Notes: a model not told the origin generated them from the sequence alone. DNA of 64,000 nucleotides from Vallitalea longa (GCF_027923465.1 NZ_BRLB01000002.1:186001-250000); one strand, 5' to 3'; positions 17,775 to 26,041 are shown, numbered from the stretch's first letter. Translations and numbers: made by a program.

Positions 17775-19112
17775 TTATTGTCTTTCTGCTATTTTATCAA
17801 ATTCTTTATCAAGAGCTTCAATACATGCATCTTCAGTCATATTTTCTAACAAGTATAAAGAGATTTGATCTATAAATGCATTTCCAAATTCATCTTGGAA
17901 TGATGATAATAGATAAGACATATCGACTACTTGGTCATTATTCTGATATTCAACTAGTGAATTAAAACATGAATCAGAATCTAATTCGACTCCTTCCACT
18001 GTTGATAAAGCAACTTTTTTGTCTTGATATATTTTAGCCATGGATTTGGAGAATATATGGTTAAAGAAATCATATACTACTTCTTTGTTCTTAGAGCCAT
18101 TATGTACTGCTAGACCACCTTTGACACCCAAAACAACTTTGTTCGCATTTGGTTCATTGAAAACAGGTAATGCCATTACTCCTAAATTCACATCTGGATT
18201 CTTGGCTTGCACACCACCAACTGTCCATGTTCCATTAATAAGCATACCAATTTCACCTGTCGCTAGTTTATCTTGTACTGTATTCCAATCAGTTCCAAAA
18301 GGATCACGATTAACATATTGATATCTTTGTTTCAATCTTTCTAAAACCTCTCTAAAGCCATTTTTGTCATCTTGAAACTTCAACTCTCTACTTTGAACTT
18401 TTTTAATCCATTCCTCATCATAATTGCCTAAAATGCTTACAACATAATCATTCTGTAATTCCCAATCAAGTGTCCATCTATCTTGGTATGATGCTCCAAT
18501 TGGGTCAACTCCTATATTCTTTAATTTCTCAAGTGCGTCATTGAATTCTTTATTGGTAGCTGGTGCTTTAGTGATTCCTGCTTTTTCAAATACATCTTTG
18601 TTATAAGTAACTACAGCTCCCCATACATCTAGTGGTATAGCCAATACTTTTCCATTACCTAACTTTTGTACACTATCTATAACACTTTTTTGTATATTAG
18701 GTATGAATGGTGCATCCGTCAGGTCAGTTAAGTAATTATTATCAATAAATTCTTGATCAGCAATTAAATCCACATCATAAATATCTGGAGCATCATCACT
18801 AGCGATCTTAGTTTTTAATAATGTATAATAGTTATCTCCACCTGCCGCAGTAATTTCTATATCAACATTTGGATGTGTCTTTTCATAAGATGTCTCTAAT
18901 TCTTGCAACCATTGTCTTACCCCTTCTTCTCCCCAATGATGTAACCATTTGATTGTCACTTTTTCTTCTTTCTTTTTTTCATCATTATTCTCTACATATT
19001 CTTTGTCCGGTACAACCTTAGTATCCCCTGTTGTTTTTGTTTTTTTGCTACAACCACCTAATAAACTTATTGATAGTACCACAGTCAATAAACATACTAA
19101 TATTTTCTTCAT
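17775..19112 (-). CDS. ABC transporter sugar-binding lipoprotein (family 1, MalE-like)
   Basis: 445 aa from the ATG at 19112, which has AAGGAGGAAAATT directly upstream. A reading from 19139 would place this box inside the gene. The signal sequence MKKILVCLLTVVLSISLLGG ends in a lipobox with Cys21. The mature part shows family 1 binding-protein features (VTIKWLHHWGEEGVRQWLQE; SDDAPDIYDVDLIADQEF; GEIGMLINGTWTVGG; GGLAVHNGSKNKEVVYDFF). It is the first gene of the second carbohydrate cluster (binding protein, two permeases, kinase, regulator, GH2, GH30). The ligand is probably a galacto-oligosaccharide by association only. Confidence 0.94.
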   Translation of the reverse strand: MKKILVCLLTVVLSISLLGGCSKKTKTTGDTKVVPDKEYVENNDEKKKEEKVTIKWLHHWGEEGVRQWLQELETSYEKTHPNVDIEITAAGGDNYYTLLKTKIASDDAPDIYDVDLIADQEFIDNNYLTDLTDAPFIPNIQKSVIDSVQKLGNGKVLAIPLDVWGAVVTYNKDVFEKAGITKAPATNKEFNDALEKLKNIGVDPIGASYQDRWTLDWELQNDYVVSILGNYDEEWIKKVQSRELKFQDDKNGFREVLERLKQRYQYVNRDPFGTDWNTVQDKLATGEIGMLINGTWTVGGVQAKNPDVNLGVMALPVFNEPNANKVVLGVKGGLAVHNGSKNKEVVYDFFNHIFSKSMAKIYQDKKVALSTVEGVELDSDSCFNSLVEYQNNDQVVDMSYLLSSFQDEFGNAFIDQISLYLLENMTEDACIEALDKEFDKIAERQ

Positions 19113-19254
19113 AATTTTCCTCCTTAAGATATTATACAAAGATAATACATTATTTTTAACGATTAATAATTAAATATATCTATAAAATATTATACAAATC
19201 TATAATTCATAATTTTATTATAATAGTAAAACAAAGAAACTCAAGTAATAAAAG

Positions 19255-19281
19255 GGAGCTATCAATATTTACGATAGCTCC
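19255..19281 (-). terminator. Terminator of the methionyl-tRNA synthetase gene
   Basis: On minus, GGAGCTATC and GATAGCTCC form a perfect 9-bp stem with a 9-nt loop, followed by CTTTTATTACTT. It lies about 30 nt after the metG stop. Confidence 0.9.
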
Positions 19282-19311
19282 TTTACTGCAATTATTCTAT
19301 TTATTAATTAC

Positions 19312-20931
19312 TCAGTTTATATTCAATTTCTGAAGTTCTTCATCAATTACTTTTTTATCTATTCTTTCAAATAATCTATATATATTTTCAATAATCTTTC
19401 CACTCTTAATCCATTCTATTTCCCACTTGTCAGATATTCCTAGCCACTTAATTACTTTTTCCGATGAAAATGGAATATAAGGCTTAAGCAATACAGATAC
19501 ATTAGCTATGATCTGTATACAATTATAAATTGTATCGTCACAATCACTCCTATTAGTTATTCTAGTTTCCCATGGTTTCTTAGTATCAAAATATTTATTA
19601 GCCCTTCTAAGAAAATCAAATATTTCTTCTAAACCAGCTTTTAGGTTTCCTGATTCAATTTTTTCTCCTACTGATACAAAGAGTTGATCTAAATTTTTTT
19701 CTATATCATTATCAAGATTGCCACAAGGAACTTTCCTATCATAGTATTTATCAACAAACACAAATGTACGATTGATTAAATTACCATATGTGCCTAATAA
19801 CTCTTTGTTATGACGATTGATAAGTTCTCTAAAAGAAAAATCCGTATCTCTTTTTTCTGGACCGTTTGCAATAAGAAAATATCTTATGGTATCAGGATCA
19901 TAATTATCAATAAGGTCTTTAATCCAAACTGCATAATTTCTACTAGTTGATATTTTCTTATGCTCCAGTGTCAAATATTCGCTGGAAATGATTCTATCAG
20001 GCAGATGATAATTTTCTTCATTGGCTAGCAACAATGACGGTAGTATTATTGTATGAAATGGAATATTATCTTTTCCATGAACATAATAATGAATCGCATC
20101 TGAGTTTTTCCAATATTCCTCAAAAGCTTTATCATCCGTTACAGCTTTACAAGAAGATAAATAACCCAGAACATTTTCAGCCCATATATATATTTTCTTA
20201 TCGGCATAACCTTCTTTAGGAACGTCAATCCCCCAATCAATATCACGTGTTAAGGCTCTGTCTCTAAGACCTTCATTAATATATCTGTTGGTGAAGTCAA
20301 CTGCGTTCTTCCTCCAATACTTAGATTCGTCAACTAGATTTTTTAATCTCACTTCATAATCAGACAGTTTTAGATATAGATGTTCAGATTTTTTGTAACT
20401 TATTTTTTCTCCACATATTGCACATGTACCATTTACCAGATTTTCAGGTTCTAAGACTCTCCCACAAGAATCACACTGATCTCCTCTTGCAACTTCACCA
20501 CATTCGGGACATATGCCTTCAACGAATCTATCAGGCAAGAATTCTTTACATCTGTTACAATATGCTTGATCTATTTTCTTTTCAATAACACTATCACTTT
20601 CATATAATCTCTTATGAAAATCTAGAACAAATTCTTTATGTTCATCACTTGTCGTCTTACCATAGTAATCATAAGTAAATCCTAGTTCATTAAAGCATTT
20701 CACGAATTCATTATGATAGTACTCGGCTATTTCTAATGGAGCTCTCTTTTCTTTCTTAGCTTTTATGGATATAGGTGTTCCGTAGCAATCGCTACCAGAA
20801 ACATAACAAACATTATCACCTTTTTGTCTATAATATCTTGCAATGACATCTCCTGATATAAGAGATGCTATATGACCAATGTGTAAAGAACCATTTGCAT
20901 AAACCCATGCACCACTAATTAATACATTCAT
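19312..20931 (-). CDS. metG: Methionyl-tRNA synthetase, short MetRS2-like form
   Basis: 539 aa class I synthetase charging tRNA-Met. HIGH is at residues 17-20 (GSLHIGHIAS). The connective peptide holds two zinc knuckles (CNRC..CPEC and CDSC..CAIC). The second signature reads KISTS (326-330) instead of KMSKS. Length, the QAYCNRCKEFLPDRFVEGICP region and the SRNYAVW context resemble the second-type MetRS (MetRS2) known from Bacillus anthracis and some streptococci, in which a K-x-STS form occurs naturally; this is from memory of the family. There is no C-terminal Trbp111-like tRNA-binding domain. Expression is controlled by the Met T-box at 21003-21290. Whether the genome has another MetRS cannot be seen. 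Confidence 0.95.
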   Translation of the reverse strand: MNVLISGAWVYANGSLHIGHIASLISGDVIARYYRQKGDNVCYVSGSDCYGTPISIKAKKEKRAPLEIAEYYHNEFVKCFNELGFTYDYYGKTTSDEHKEFVLDFHKRLYESDSVIEKKIDQAYCNRCKEFLPDRFVEGICPECGEVARGDQCDSCGRVLEPENLVNGTCAICGEKISYKKSEHLYLKLSDYEVRLKNLVDESKYWRKNAVDFTNRYINEGLRDRALTRDIDWGIDVPKEGYADKKIYIWAENVLGYLSSCKAVTDDKAFEEYWKNSDAIHYYVHGKDNIPFHTIILPSLLLANEENYHLPDRIISSEYLTLEHKKISTSRNYAVWIKDLIDNYDPDTIRYFLIANGPEKRDTDFSFRELINRHNKELLGTYGNLINRTFVFVDKYYDRKVPCGNLDNDIEKNLDQLFVSVGEKIESGNLKAGLEEIFDFLRRANKYFDTKKPWETRITNRSDCDDTIYNCIQIIANVSVLLKPYIPFSSEKVIKWLGISDKWEIEWIKSGKIIENIYRLFERIDKKVIDEELQKLNIN

Positions 20932-21002
20932 TCTATTACCTCTTTCTATTAAAATTTTCTCTAATCGTAATTACCGATAATCGGTCTAATAATATACAGA
21001 AA

Positions 21003-21051
21003 TAATAAAGCACTCACCTCCCGGAAATCTATATTTCCGAGGACGAGTGCT
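21003..21051 (-). terminator. T-box regulated terminator
   Basis: On minus GCACTCGTCCTCGGAAAT and ATTTCCGGGAGGTGAGTGC pair into a long GC-rich stem, followed by TTTATTATT. It is the off-state hairpin of the metG T-box, mutually exclusive with the antiterminator around 21064-21078. Confidence 0.9.
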
Positions 21052-21290
21052 AAAATGCATCTTCGTGGTACCACCCCAGTTCATCTGTATCTCACAATAC
21101 AGAACTCATCAAGTACGCCTAGGAAATGACCTAAGTTATACTCTATCACTATAACGGGCAATCCCGTCGCAGCCTAAACTAATGTATCGGTGCGCAACTC
21201 CAAGATCATGTTCGATAAATTCATAAATCCCTTTCTCAGCTAACGGGGTCTCTGTAAAATAATCCATTATCTACTCTTCTTTTCTATGTC
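21003..21290 (-). ncRNA. T-box leader, methionine specific, upstream of metG
   Basis: Read on minus, the leader has the conserved T-box sequence TGGGGTGGTACCACG (21078-21064), preceded by a stem III hairpin (21105-21079, GTTC..GAAC with GTAT/ATAC). A long stem I contains the specifier ATG in GAACATGATC (codon at 21209-21207) followed by a purine. It ends in a strong terminator. The UGGU within the T-box bulge fits an ACCA acceptor end. Uncharged tRNA-Met would favour the antiterminator and turn on metG. Confidence 0.95.
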
Positions 21291-21313
21291 TTTCGGGTAT
21301 TAAGTTATACTAT

Positions 21314-21341
21314 ATTATATCTATTATTATCAGTTTGTCAA
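21314..21341 (-). promoter_or_regulatory. Promoter of the T-box-metG transcript
   Basis: Minus strand: TTGACA (21341-21336), 16-nt spacer, TATAAT (21319-21314). Both boxes are perfect sigma-A consensus, and transcription would begin around 21307, just before the leader. Confidence 0.9.
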
Positions 21342-21492
21342 TAGATAAATCTAATTATCAATAGCTAATATATTATTTATATGATATTATAAGTTTATGC
21401 AAAGAAGAACACTTCTAAATCAACCTATTGACCTACTCGCGATGATTCAAAAGCCATAATAATTTCAAAAAATTATATAGGGAGGCAATCGA

Positions 21493-22656
21493 ATGAAAAA
21501 GATTTTATTATTCATTATATTTTTATTACTTCTACTGGTTAGTTGTACAAAAAGCAAAGATAAATCTGTTGACTTAGGAATTACTAATTGCTCTATTGTG
21601 GATGTAGAAAGCGGTACCATTAAAAAAAATGGTACTATTGTGGTTAACAATCATAACATTATTGACATTGTATTCAATAATAATAAAAAATATACCTTCA
21701 ATGAAACCTTAGACATCAATCACCAATATATCTTGCCCGGTTTTATAAATGCTCATGTTCATTTATCTAGTACAGATGATTATGTGCAATTACAAAAATG
21801 GGCAAAAAACGGTGTCACAGCTGTTAGAACTATGAATGATTTTGATAATGGAACTCTAACAAAGATGAAATCAGAATTGAATAATGACAATGCTAATTGT
21901 ACACTTTTCACTTCCACTCCAATAATAACAAAACCAAATGGATATGGTCGCTATTTCATTGAGTCTGTTAATGAGGCAATCGAAGCTGTTGAACACCACA
22001 TACCATTGGGCGTTGATGTCATCAAAATAAGTATAGAAGACTCTATTAATCGGAAGACATACAATATGTTAGAATTGGATGAAATTAAAGCAATAACAAA
22101 GACAGCTCATGACAACAACTTAAAAGTAACTGCCCATGTAACTAATTCCTACAACATACCTCTAGTACTCGATGGAAATGTGGATGAAATAGCTCATATG
22201 ATTATTGGGAATGTAAATGACGAAGATATAAAAGCACTTATTGATAAAGGAGTTACTTGGATACCAACTATGGAACTATGGAAAGGTGTCAGTAATAAAT
22301 ATAGTCTTGATTATTATGATATAGCTATAGACAATCTTAAAAGATTCTATAATGCTGGAGGAACTGTCGTATTTGGTACAGATTATGATGGATTTGATAT
22401 TAAATTTGATGATGAATTTCCTATAACAGAAGTAACTACATACAAAGAAGCCGGTATATCAAATATTGATATTATTAGGTCTGCTACAATCAATGCCGCA
22501 AAATCATGTGATGTTGATGATAGATTAGGTTCAATAGCGGAAGGTAAAATAGCTGATTTAATAATTTGCAAAGAAAATCCCTTAGAAAATATTGATATAT
22601 TAACCAACCTAAGCTACGTCATTCATAATGGTCAAATAATCTCAAATACTAATTAA
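21493..22656 (+). CDS. Amidohydrolase-family lipoprotein
   Basis: 387 aa. A lipoprotein signal (MKKILLFIIFLLLLLVSC, lipid Cys18) puts it on the outer face of the membrane. The metal-dependent hydrolase barrel shows HVH (His88, His90) in PGFINAHVHLSS. Further motifs are DVIKISIED (a lysine in the usual bridging position), VTAHVTN and DEIAHM with metal histidines, and FGTDYDGFD with the catalytic Asp. The C-terminus has the usual GSIAEGKIADLIICKENPLENI strand of imidazolonepropionase/prolidase-like amidohydrolases. The substrate is unknown, and extracellular anchoring is unusual for this group. The start follows AGGGAGGCAATCG. It is divergent from metG and lies just before the DUF503 gene. Confidence 0.88.
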   Translation: MKKILLFIIFLLLLLVSCTKSKDKSVDLGITNCSIVDVESGTIKKNGTIVVNNHNIIDIVFNNNKKYTFNETLDINHQYILPGFINAHVHLSSTDDYVQLQKWAKNGVTAVRTMNDFDNGTLTKMKSELNNDNANCTLFTSTPIITKPNGYGRYFIESVNEAIEAVEHHIPLGVDVIKISIEDSINRKTYNMLELDEIKAITKTAHDNNLKVTAHVTNSYNIPLVLDGNVDEIAHMIIGNVNDEDIKALIDKGVTWIPTMELWKGVSNKYSLDYYDIAIDNLKRFYNAGGTVVFGTDYDGFDIKFDDEFPITEVTTYKEAGISNIDIIRSATINAAKSCDVDDRLGSIAEGKIADLIICKENPLENIDILTNLSYVIHNGQIISNTN

Positions 22657-22702
22657 AAATATGCAATATAACCAATACAAAAAATAACTACAGGTGATAT
22701 TA

Positions 22703-22981
22703 ATGAATGTAAAAAGCGCAATCATAACTCTATTATTGTTTGATTCTTATTCACTGAAAGATAAAAGAAGTATCATAAAAAGTATAATTCATAAAACCCA
22801 CAATAAATTCAACGTAAGTATTGCTGAAGTAAAAGAACATGATGTATTGAATAAAGCTATTCTTGGTCTTTCAATAGTCAGCAATAACAGCAATAAGAAT
22901 GAACATATTTTCAACAATATAGTTGATTTTGTTGAAAAAAATTATCCCGTTGAGATTATTGAGATATGTGATTATTACTGA
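22703..22981 (+). CDS. DUF503 family protein (YlxP-like)
   Basis: 92 aa. I start at ATG 22703 because GGTGA lies 6-7 nt upstream; a GTG at 22694 overlaps that box. The pattern FDSYSLKDKRSIIKSIIHKTHNKFNVSIAEVKEHDVLNKAILGLSIVSNN matches the small DUF503 (YlxP) family. In many Firmicutes that gene lies near infB-rbfA and its function is not established. Here it is detached from that context and sits 46 nt behind the amidohydrolase. Its last 26 bp overlap the 3' end of the convergent membrane-protein gene. Confidence 0.8.
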   Translation: MNVKSAIITLLLFDSYSLKDKRSIIKSIIHKTHNKFNVSIAEVKEHDVLNKAILGLSIVSNNSNKNEHIFNNIVDFVEKNYPVEIIEICDYY

Positions 22982-23876
22982 TAGCATCTTTTTCTTTCAG
23001 ACCCTTTTTCATAGTAATTACAGTATCGCCTACAATTACTGTAATAATTATCAATCTCACAAGATTAAATTTGGATAATACCGTATTTTCATTACAAATT
23101 ATAATGGTGACCATAATCATCAATAAGTTTATTGCTATAGATACTACCATTACTCTTTTGGTATATCTACCATCAATGATTTTAACAATTGCTATTACTA
23201 TTCCTAAAATCCCAACGCTCACAATTAAATACCATAGCTTATTCAATTCCTTGAAATCTATCATGTAATAAACCCCAGTATTTCTAAACATTTTCTCAAC
23301 AAATGAAAATTTACCAGTAAAAATTACAGTAAACAATAATGATATTATAATATCCAAGATGGGTTCATAAATTTGGATTCTATCTTTGTCTTTTATCAAT
23401 TCAGTTTTATCACTACAAGTACTATAAAATATTTCTTTTTCAAAATTCATTCTATATCTTTCCAGTAAACAGTAAAAAATTGTTATACCTGTAAAAACTA
23501 TTGAAATACCAATAACATTATATACAAATATATTACTAATGAATTCATATGAATCTATATGATTTATTAAATAATCCGTTAGATTAATAAGTGTTATTAT
23601 GACGCATGTAATGAATACTAATGTTCTAACGGTTATCTTATATTTATGATAATATATTCCGCTTATAAAATGTCTTTTGCTATTGAAATTGGTATTTCCC
23701 AATCTTTTCAATACTCTTAGCACATCTTCTTTTTGTGGAGTTTCACTACCACATTCAACAGTCAATATATGTAATATGACACTTTCAAGTTCTTCTTTAA
23801 TTTCTTTTCTATTCTTAATATCCAGTTCATACACAATAGAATCAACATAATTTTCAATCAATTGATTATTATCCAT
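22956..23876 (-). CDS. Membrane protein with N-terminal HAAS-like domain, function unknown
   Basis: 306 aa. Residues 1-65 (MDNNQLIENYVDSIVYELDIKNRKEIKEELESVILHIL...VLRVLKRLGN) look like the helical HAAS-type domain (YLDEL..EI..EL..HI pattern) that often precedes membrane sensors next to PadR regulators. Then come about six or seven hydrophobic helices (LVFITCVIITLINLTDYLI, IFVYNVIGISIVFTGITIFY, IIDISLLFTVIF-like and three near the C-terminus). No PadR gene is adjacent. Its promoter is at 23915-23944 and a GGAG box precedes the ATG. The 3' end overlaps the convergent DUF503 gene by 26 bp. No enzymatic motif is visible. Confidence 0.75.
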   Translation of the reverse strand: MDNNQLIENYVDSIVYELDIKNRKEIKEELESVILHILTVECGSETPQKEDVLRVLKRLGNTNFNSKRHFISGIYYHKYKITVRTLVFITCVIITLINLTDYLINHIDSYEFISNIFVYNVIGISIVFTGITIFYCLLERYRMNFEKEIFYSTCSDKTELIKDKDRIQIYEPILDIIISLLFTVIFTGKFSFVEKMFRNTGVYYMIDFKELNKLWYLIVSVGILGIVIAIVKIIDGRYTKRVMVVSIAINLLMIMVTIIICNENTVLSKFNLVRLIIITVIVGDTVITMKKGLKEKDAISNNHISQ

Positions 23877-23914
23877 AATATATATTCTCCAAACTTATTT
23901 ATTTATATATTAAA

Positions 23915-23944
23915 ATAATACTATATTTTTAAAATACTTGTCAA
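23915..23944 (-). promoter_or_regulatory. Promoter of the HAAS-like membrane protein gene
   Basis: Minus strand: TTGACA (23944-23939), 18-nt spacer, TATTAT (23920-23915), about 40 nt before the ATG. Both boxes fit sigma-A well. Confidence 0.7.
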
Positions 23945-24025
23945 TATCTCCTTATATTTTTTGATTTCTAATAAAGACTTGTAATATTGGTAATATTTAT
24001 AATATACCCGATAATATGTTATCGT

Positions 24026-24054
24026 TTGACAATTATATTTATTTTCTGTATAGG
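24026..24054 (+). promoter_or_regulatory. Candidate promoter upstream of the hemolysin III gene
   Basis: TTGACA (24026-24031), 17-nt spacer, TATAGG (24049-24054). If used, it would give a leader of about 240 nt in front of the gene at 24298, containing the hairpin at 24126-24176. Confidence 0.45.
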
Positions 24055-24125
24055 CTAATGATATTAACATATATCTATGAAAAATTTATCTAATAATTAT
24101 AAAAAGAGTATTGAATTGAATAGAA

Positions 24126-24176
24126 ACATGTGGTATTATACTTATATCATTTTATGTAGTTATTAATACTACATGT
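24126..24176. repeat. 13-bp inverted repeat in the hemolysin III leader
   Basis: ACATGTGGTATTA (24126-24138) and TAATACTACATGT (24164-24176) pair over 13 positions with one G-U and a 25-nt loop. No T-run follows, so it is not an obvious terminator. Confidence 0.55.
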
Positions 24177-24297
24177 TAAGTTTAATTTAACCACTATACA
24201 TCACATGCTCATTACATGCAATTTACATAATATTTACTATCAATCTTACTAGAAATATTGTAATCAAAATATATATATTATCGGAAAGGAAGATTTT

Positions 24298-24954
24298 ATG
24301 AAATTTAAAGTAAAAGACCCAATAAGTGCATTAACACATTTCATTGGAGCAGTAGTCTCATTAATAGGAGTTATATTTTTAATATGGAAATCATTGAACG
24401 TGGCAACAATATGGCATACTCTATCTTTTTCATTGTTCGGTGTTAGCCTCGTGTTATTGTATACAGCAAGTACTGTTTATCATATCATTGAAAAACCCAA
24501 ATCATTAAGCGTTATTCTAAGAAGAATAGATCATATGATGATTTTTGTATTGATCGCTGGAACTTATACTCCAATATGTCTAGTACCTCTTAGAGATGGC
24601 TTCGGATATACACTACTTACCATAGTCTGGTGTACCGCAGTAGCAGGCGTTCTGTTGAAGATATTCTGGATAAACGCACCTAGTTGGTTTTCAGCAGCCA
24701 TATATATAATTATGGGTTGGTCAGCAGTTCTAGCAATGGGACAAATAAAAGAAAACTTACCTGCAAATGGATTCATGTGGCTAATTGTAGGAGGAATAAT
24801 ATATACTATTGGTGGTATCATATATGGATTGAAATGGCCTAATTTTAATTCTAAGAAATTTGGTTTTCATGAACTGTTTCACCTATTTGTACTAGGCGGA
24901 AGTGTTTGTCATTTCATATTGATGTATAACTATGTTATGGTTACAAAATTATAG
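24298..24954 (+). CDS. Hemolysin III family (PAQR-type) membrane protein
   Basis: 218 aa with seven predicted helices. The start KDPISALTHFIGAVVSLIGVIFLI and the core LLYTASTVYHIIE, RRIDHMMIFVLIAGTYTPICLVPL and FGFHELFHLFVLGGSVCHFILMY are the YqfA/HlyIII signatures. They include the conserved Ser/His/Asp/His residues (TVYH, RIDH, HELFH, CHF) of the PAQR superfamily metal site. Members are related to adiponectin receptors and are proposed hydrolases or channel-like proteins; a haemolytic role is not established for most. GGAAAGGAAG precedes the ATG, and a bidirectional terminator follows at once. Confidence 0.93.
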   Translation: MKFKVKDPISALTHFIGAVVSLIGVIFLIWKSLNVATIWHTLSFSLFGVSLVLLYTASTVYHIIEKPKSLSVILRRIDHMMIFVLIAGTYTPICLVPLRDGFGYTLLTIVWCTAVAGVLLKIFWINAPSWFSAAIYIIMGWSAVLAMGQIKENLPANGFMWLIVGGIIYTIGGIIYGLKWPNFNSKKFGFHELFHLFVLGGSVCHFILMYNYVMVTKL

Positions 24955-24978
24955 CCAGCATAACAGCTGGCTTTTCTT
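24953..24978. terminator. Bidirectional terminator between hemolysin III and NagD-like genes
   Basis: AGCCAGC (24953-24959) and GCTGGCT (24966-24972) form a 7-bp stem with a 6-nt loop, followed on plus by TTTCTTTT. It overlaps the hemolysin III stop and lies about 4-10 nt from the convergent gene's stop. On minus the downstream T-run is poor, so it acts mainly for the plus gene. Confidence 0.8.
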
Positions 24979-24981
24979 TTA

Positions 24982-25785
24982 TCATTTTAGTCTTTTCAAA
25001 TCTTCTCCTAATTCTTTTAAAGATGGATAAACAAAATCAGCATCTATATCTGATTCTTCATATTGGATTCTGCTTGTTTCCCCAGATAGAACAACGACTG
25101 TAGCTATATCAGCATTTATCCCAGTTTTGATATCAGTATATAATCTATCACCTACCATAGCAATATCTTCTTTATTGTAACCATATTTATCACAGATCAC
25201 ATTAATGATATCAGCATTGGGTTTTCCGATTACATGAGGTCTTCTACCTGTTGAAGCTGCAATAAAATCTATCATTGCACCTGCATCAGGCATAAACTTT
25301 CCACCTTCAAGCGGACAATTATAATCTGGGTGAGTAGCGATATAAGGTATTCCTTCTCTTATATAATCACACGCTATCCATAATTTCTCATATGTAATGG
25401 TAGTATCGAACCCTAACACAACATAATCTGGAGATTCGCCTCTCCCTTTCACAAGTTCAAAACCTGCATCAATGAATTCTTCTTCTAACAAAGGCGTTCC
25501 TAATAACAATATCTTCGCTTTTGGCTTCATGTTTTTCAGATATATTGTTGTTGCTTCTCCAGAAGTAAATACTTTATCTGGTTCCAACTCACAGCCTAAT
25601 CTCTTCAATTTTTCTACATAAGCCATTCTATTCTTTGAAGAATTATTAGTCAAGAATAGAAAATCTTTGTCCTGCATTTTAAGAATATCCAAAAAATCCA
25701 TGGAACCATCAATAAGTTCATCGCCTAAATAGAAAGTACCATCCATATCTAGTAAAAAATATTTTATTTCACGTAAGTCTCTCAC
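24982..25785 (-). CDS. HAD-superfamily phosphatase, NagD type
   Basis: 267 aa, HAD class IIA. Motif I is FLLDMDGTFYLGD (residues about 10-22), motif II is LFLTNNSSKNR, the C2-cap region carries YIATHPDYNCPLEGGKFMPDAGAM, and motifs III/IV are IGKPNADI and AMVGDRLYTDIKTGINA. NagD-like enzymes dephosphorylate nucleotides or sugar phosphates such as p-nitrophenyl phosphate surrogates, and the physiological substrate here is unknown. The start is GTG at 25785 with GGACGGTGA upstream. It stands alone, with a palindrome-rich upstream region at 25885-25921. Confidence 0.9.
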   Translation of the reverse strand: MRDLREIKYFLLDMDGTFYLGDELIDGSMDFLDILKMQDKDFLFLTNNSSKNRMAYVEKLKRLGCELEPDKVFTSGEATTIYLKNMKPKAKILLLGTPLLEEEFIDAGFELVKGRGESPDYVVLGFDTTITYEKLWIACDYIREGIPYIATHPDYNCPLEGGKFMPDAGAMIDFIAASTGRRPHVIGKPNADIINVICDKYGYNKEDIAMVGDRLYTDIKTGINADIATVVVLSGETSRIQYEESDIDADFVYPSLKELGEDLKRLK

Positions 25786-25903
25786 TTATTATCACCGTCC
25801 TTTGAATTTTAATCCATTATCTACCAATCACGCTCCTGTTATTTTCAACAATTTTTATATAATAATAATAAAACTATTATAATAAATATACAAGCGCAAA
25901 TAC

Positions 25904-25921
25904 TTGCAACAATAGTTGCAA
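25904..25921. promoter_or_regulatory. Perfect 18-bp palindrome upstream of the NagD-like gene
   Basis: TTGCAACAATAGTTGCAA is two perfect 7-bp arms around AATA. On minus, a third TTTGCGCTTG-like half follows at a 12-bp step. It lies about 120 nt before the NagD-like gene and about 30 nt upstream of a TATAAT box (about 25878). It looks like a DNA-binding protein site; the protein is unknown. Confidence 0.5.
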
Positions 25922-26019
25922 AAATATACTTTATAATTAATAATTTGTTTTGCAGTATATTATATAAACATTTAACAACATCATTATTGCTGTGCATATA
26001 TAAAAACTTTATTAAATAA

Positions 26020-26041
26020 AACCAGCTATAATTAGCTGGTT
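26020..26041 (-). terminator. Terminator of the thermonuclease gene
   Basis: AACCAGCTA and TAGCTGGTT form a perfect stem with a short AT loop that overlaps the stop codon region. On minus it is followed by TTTTATTT. Confidence 0.85.

Larger units (their letters stand above)
23877..24297. other. 421-bp divergent intergenic region
   Basis: This gap lies between the minus-strand HAAS-like gene and the plus-strand hemolysin III gene. It holds the minus promoter at 23915-23944, a possible plus promoter at 24026-24054 and an inverted repeat at 24126-24176. I see no ORF with a ribosome binding site and no known riboswitch. Confidence 0.6.

Noticed and set aside
19954-19968. KISTS in MetRS as sign of a broken synthetase
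   Set aside because: Zinc knuckles, HIGH and the whole fold are intact, a Met T-box controls it, and a KxSTS form is natural in MetRS2-type enzymes.
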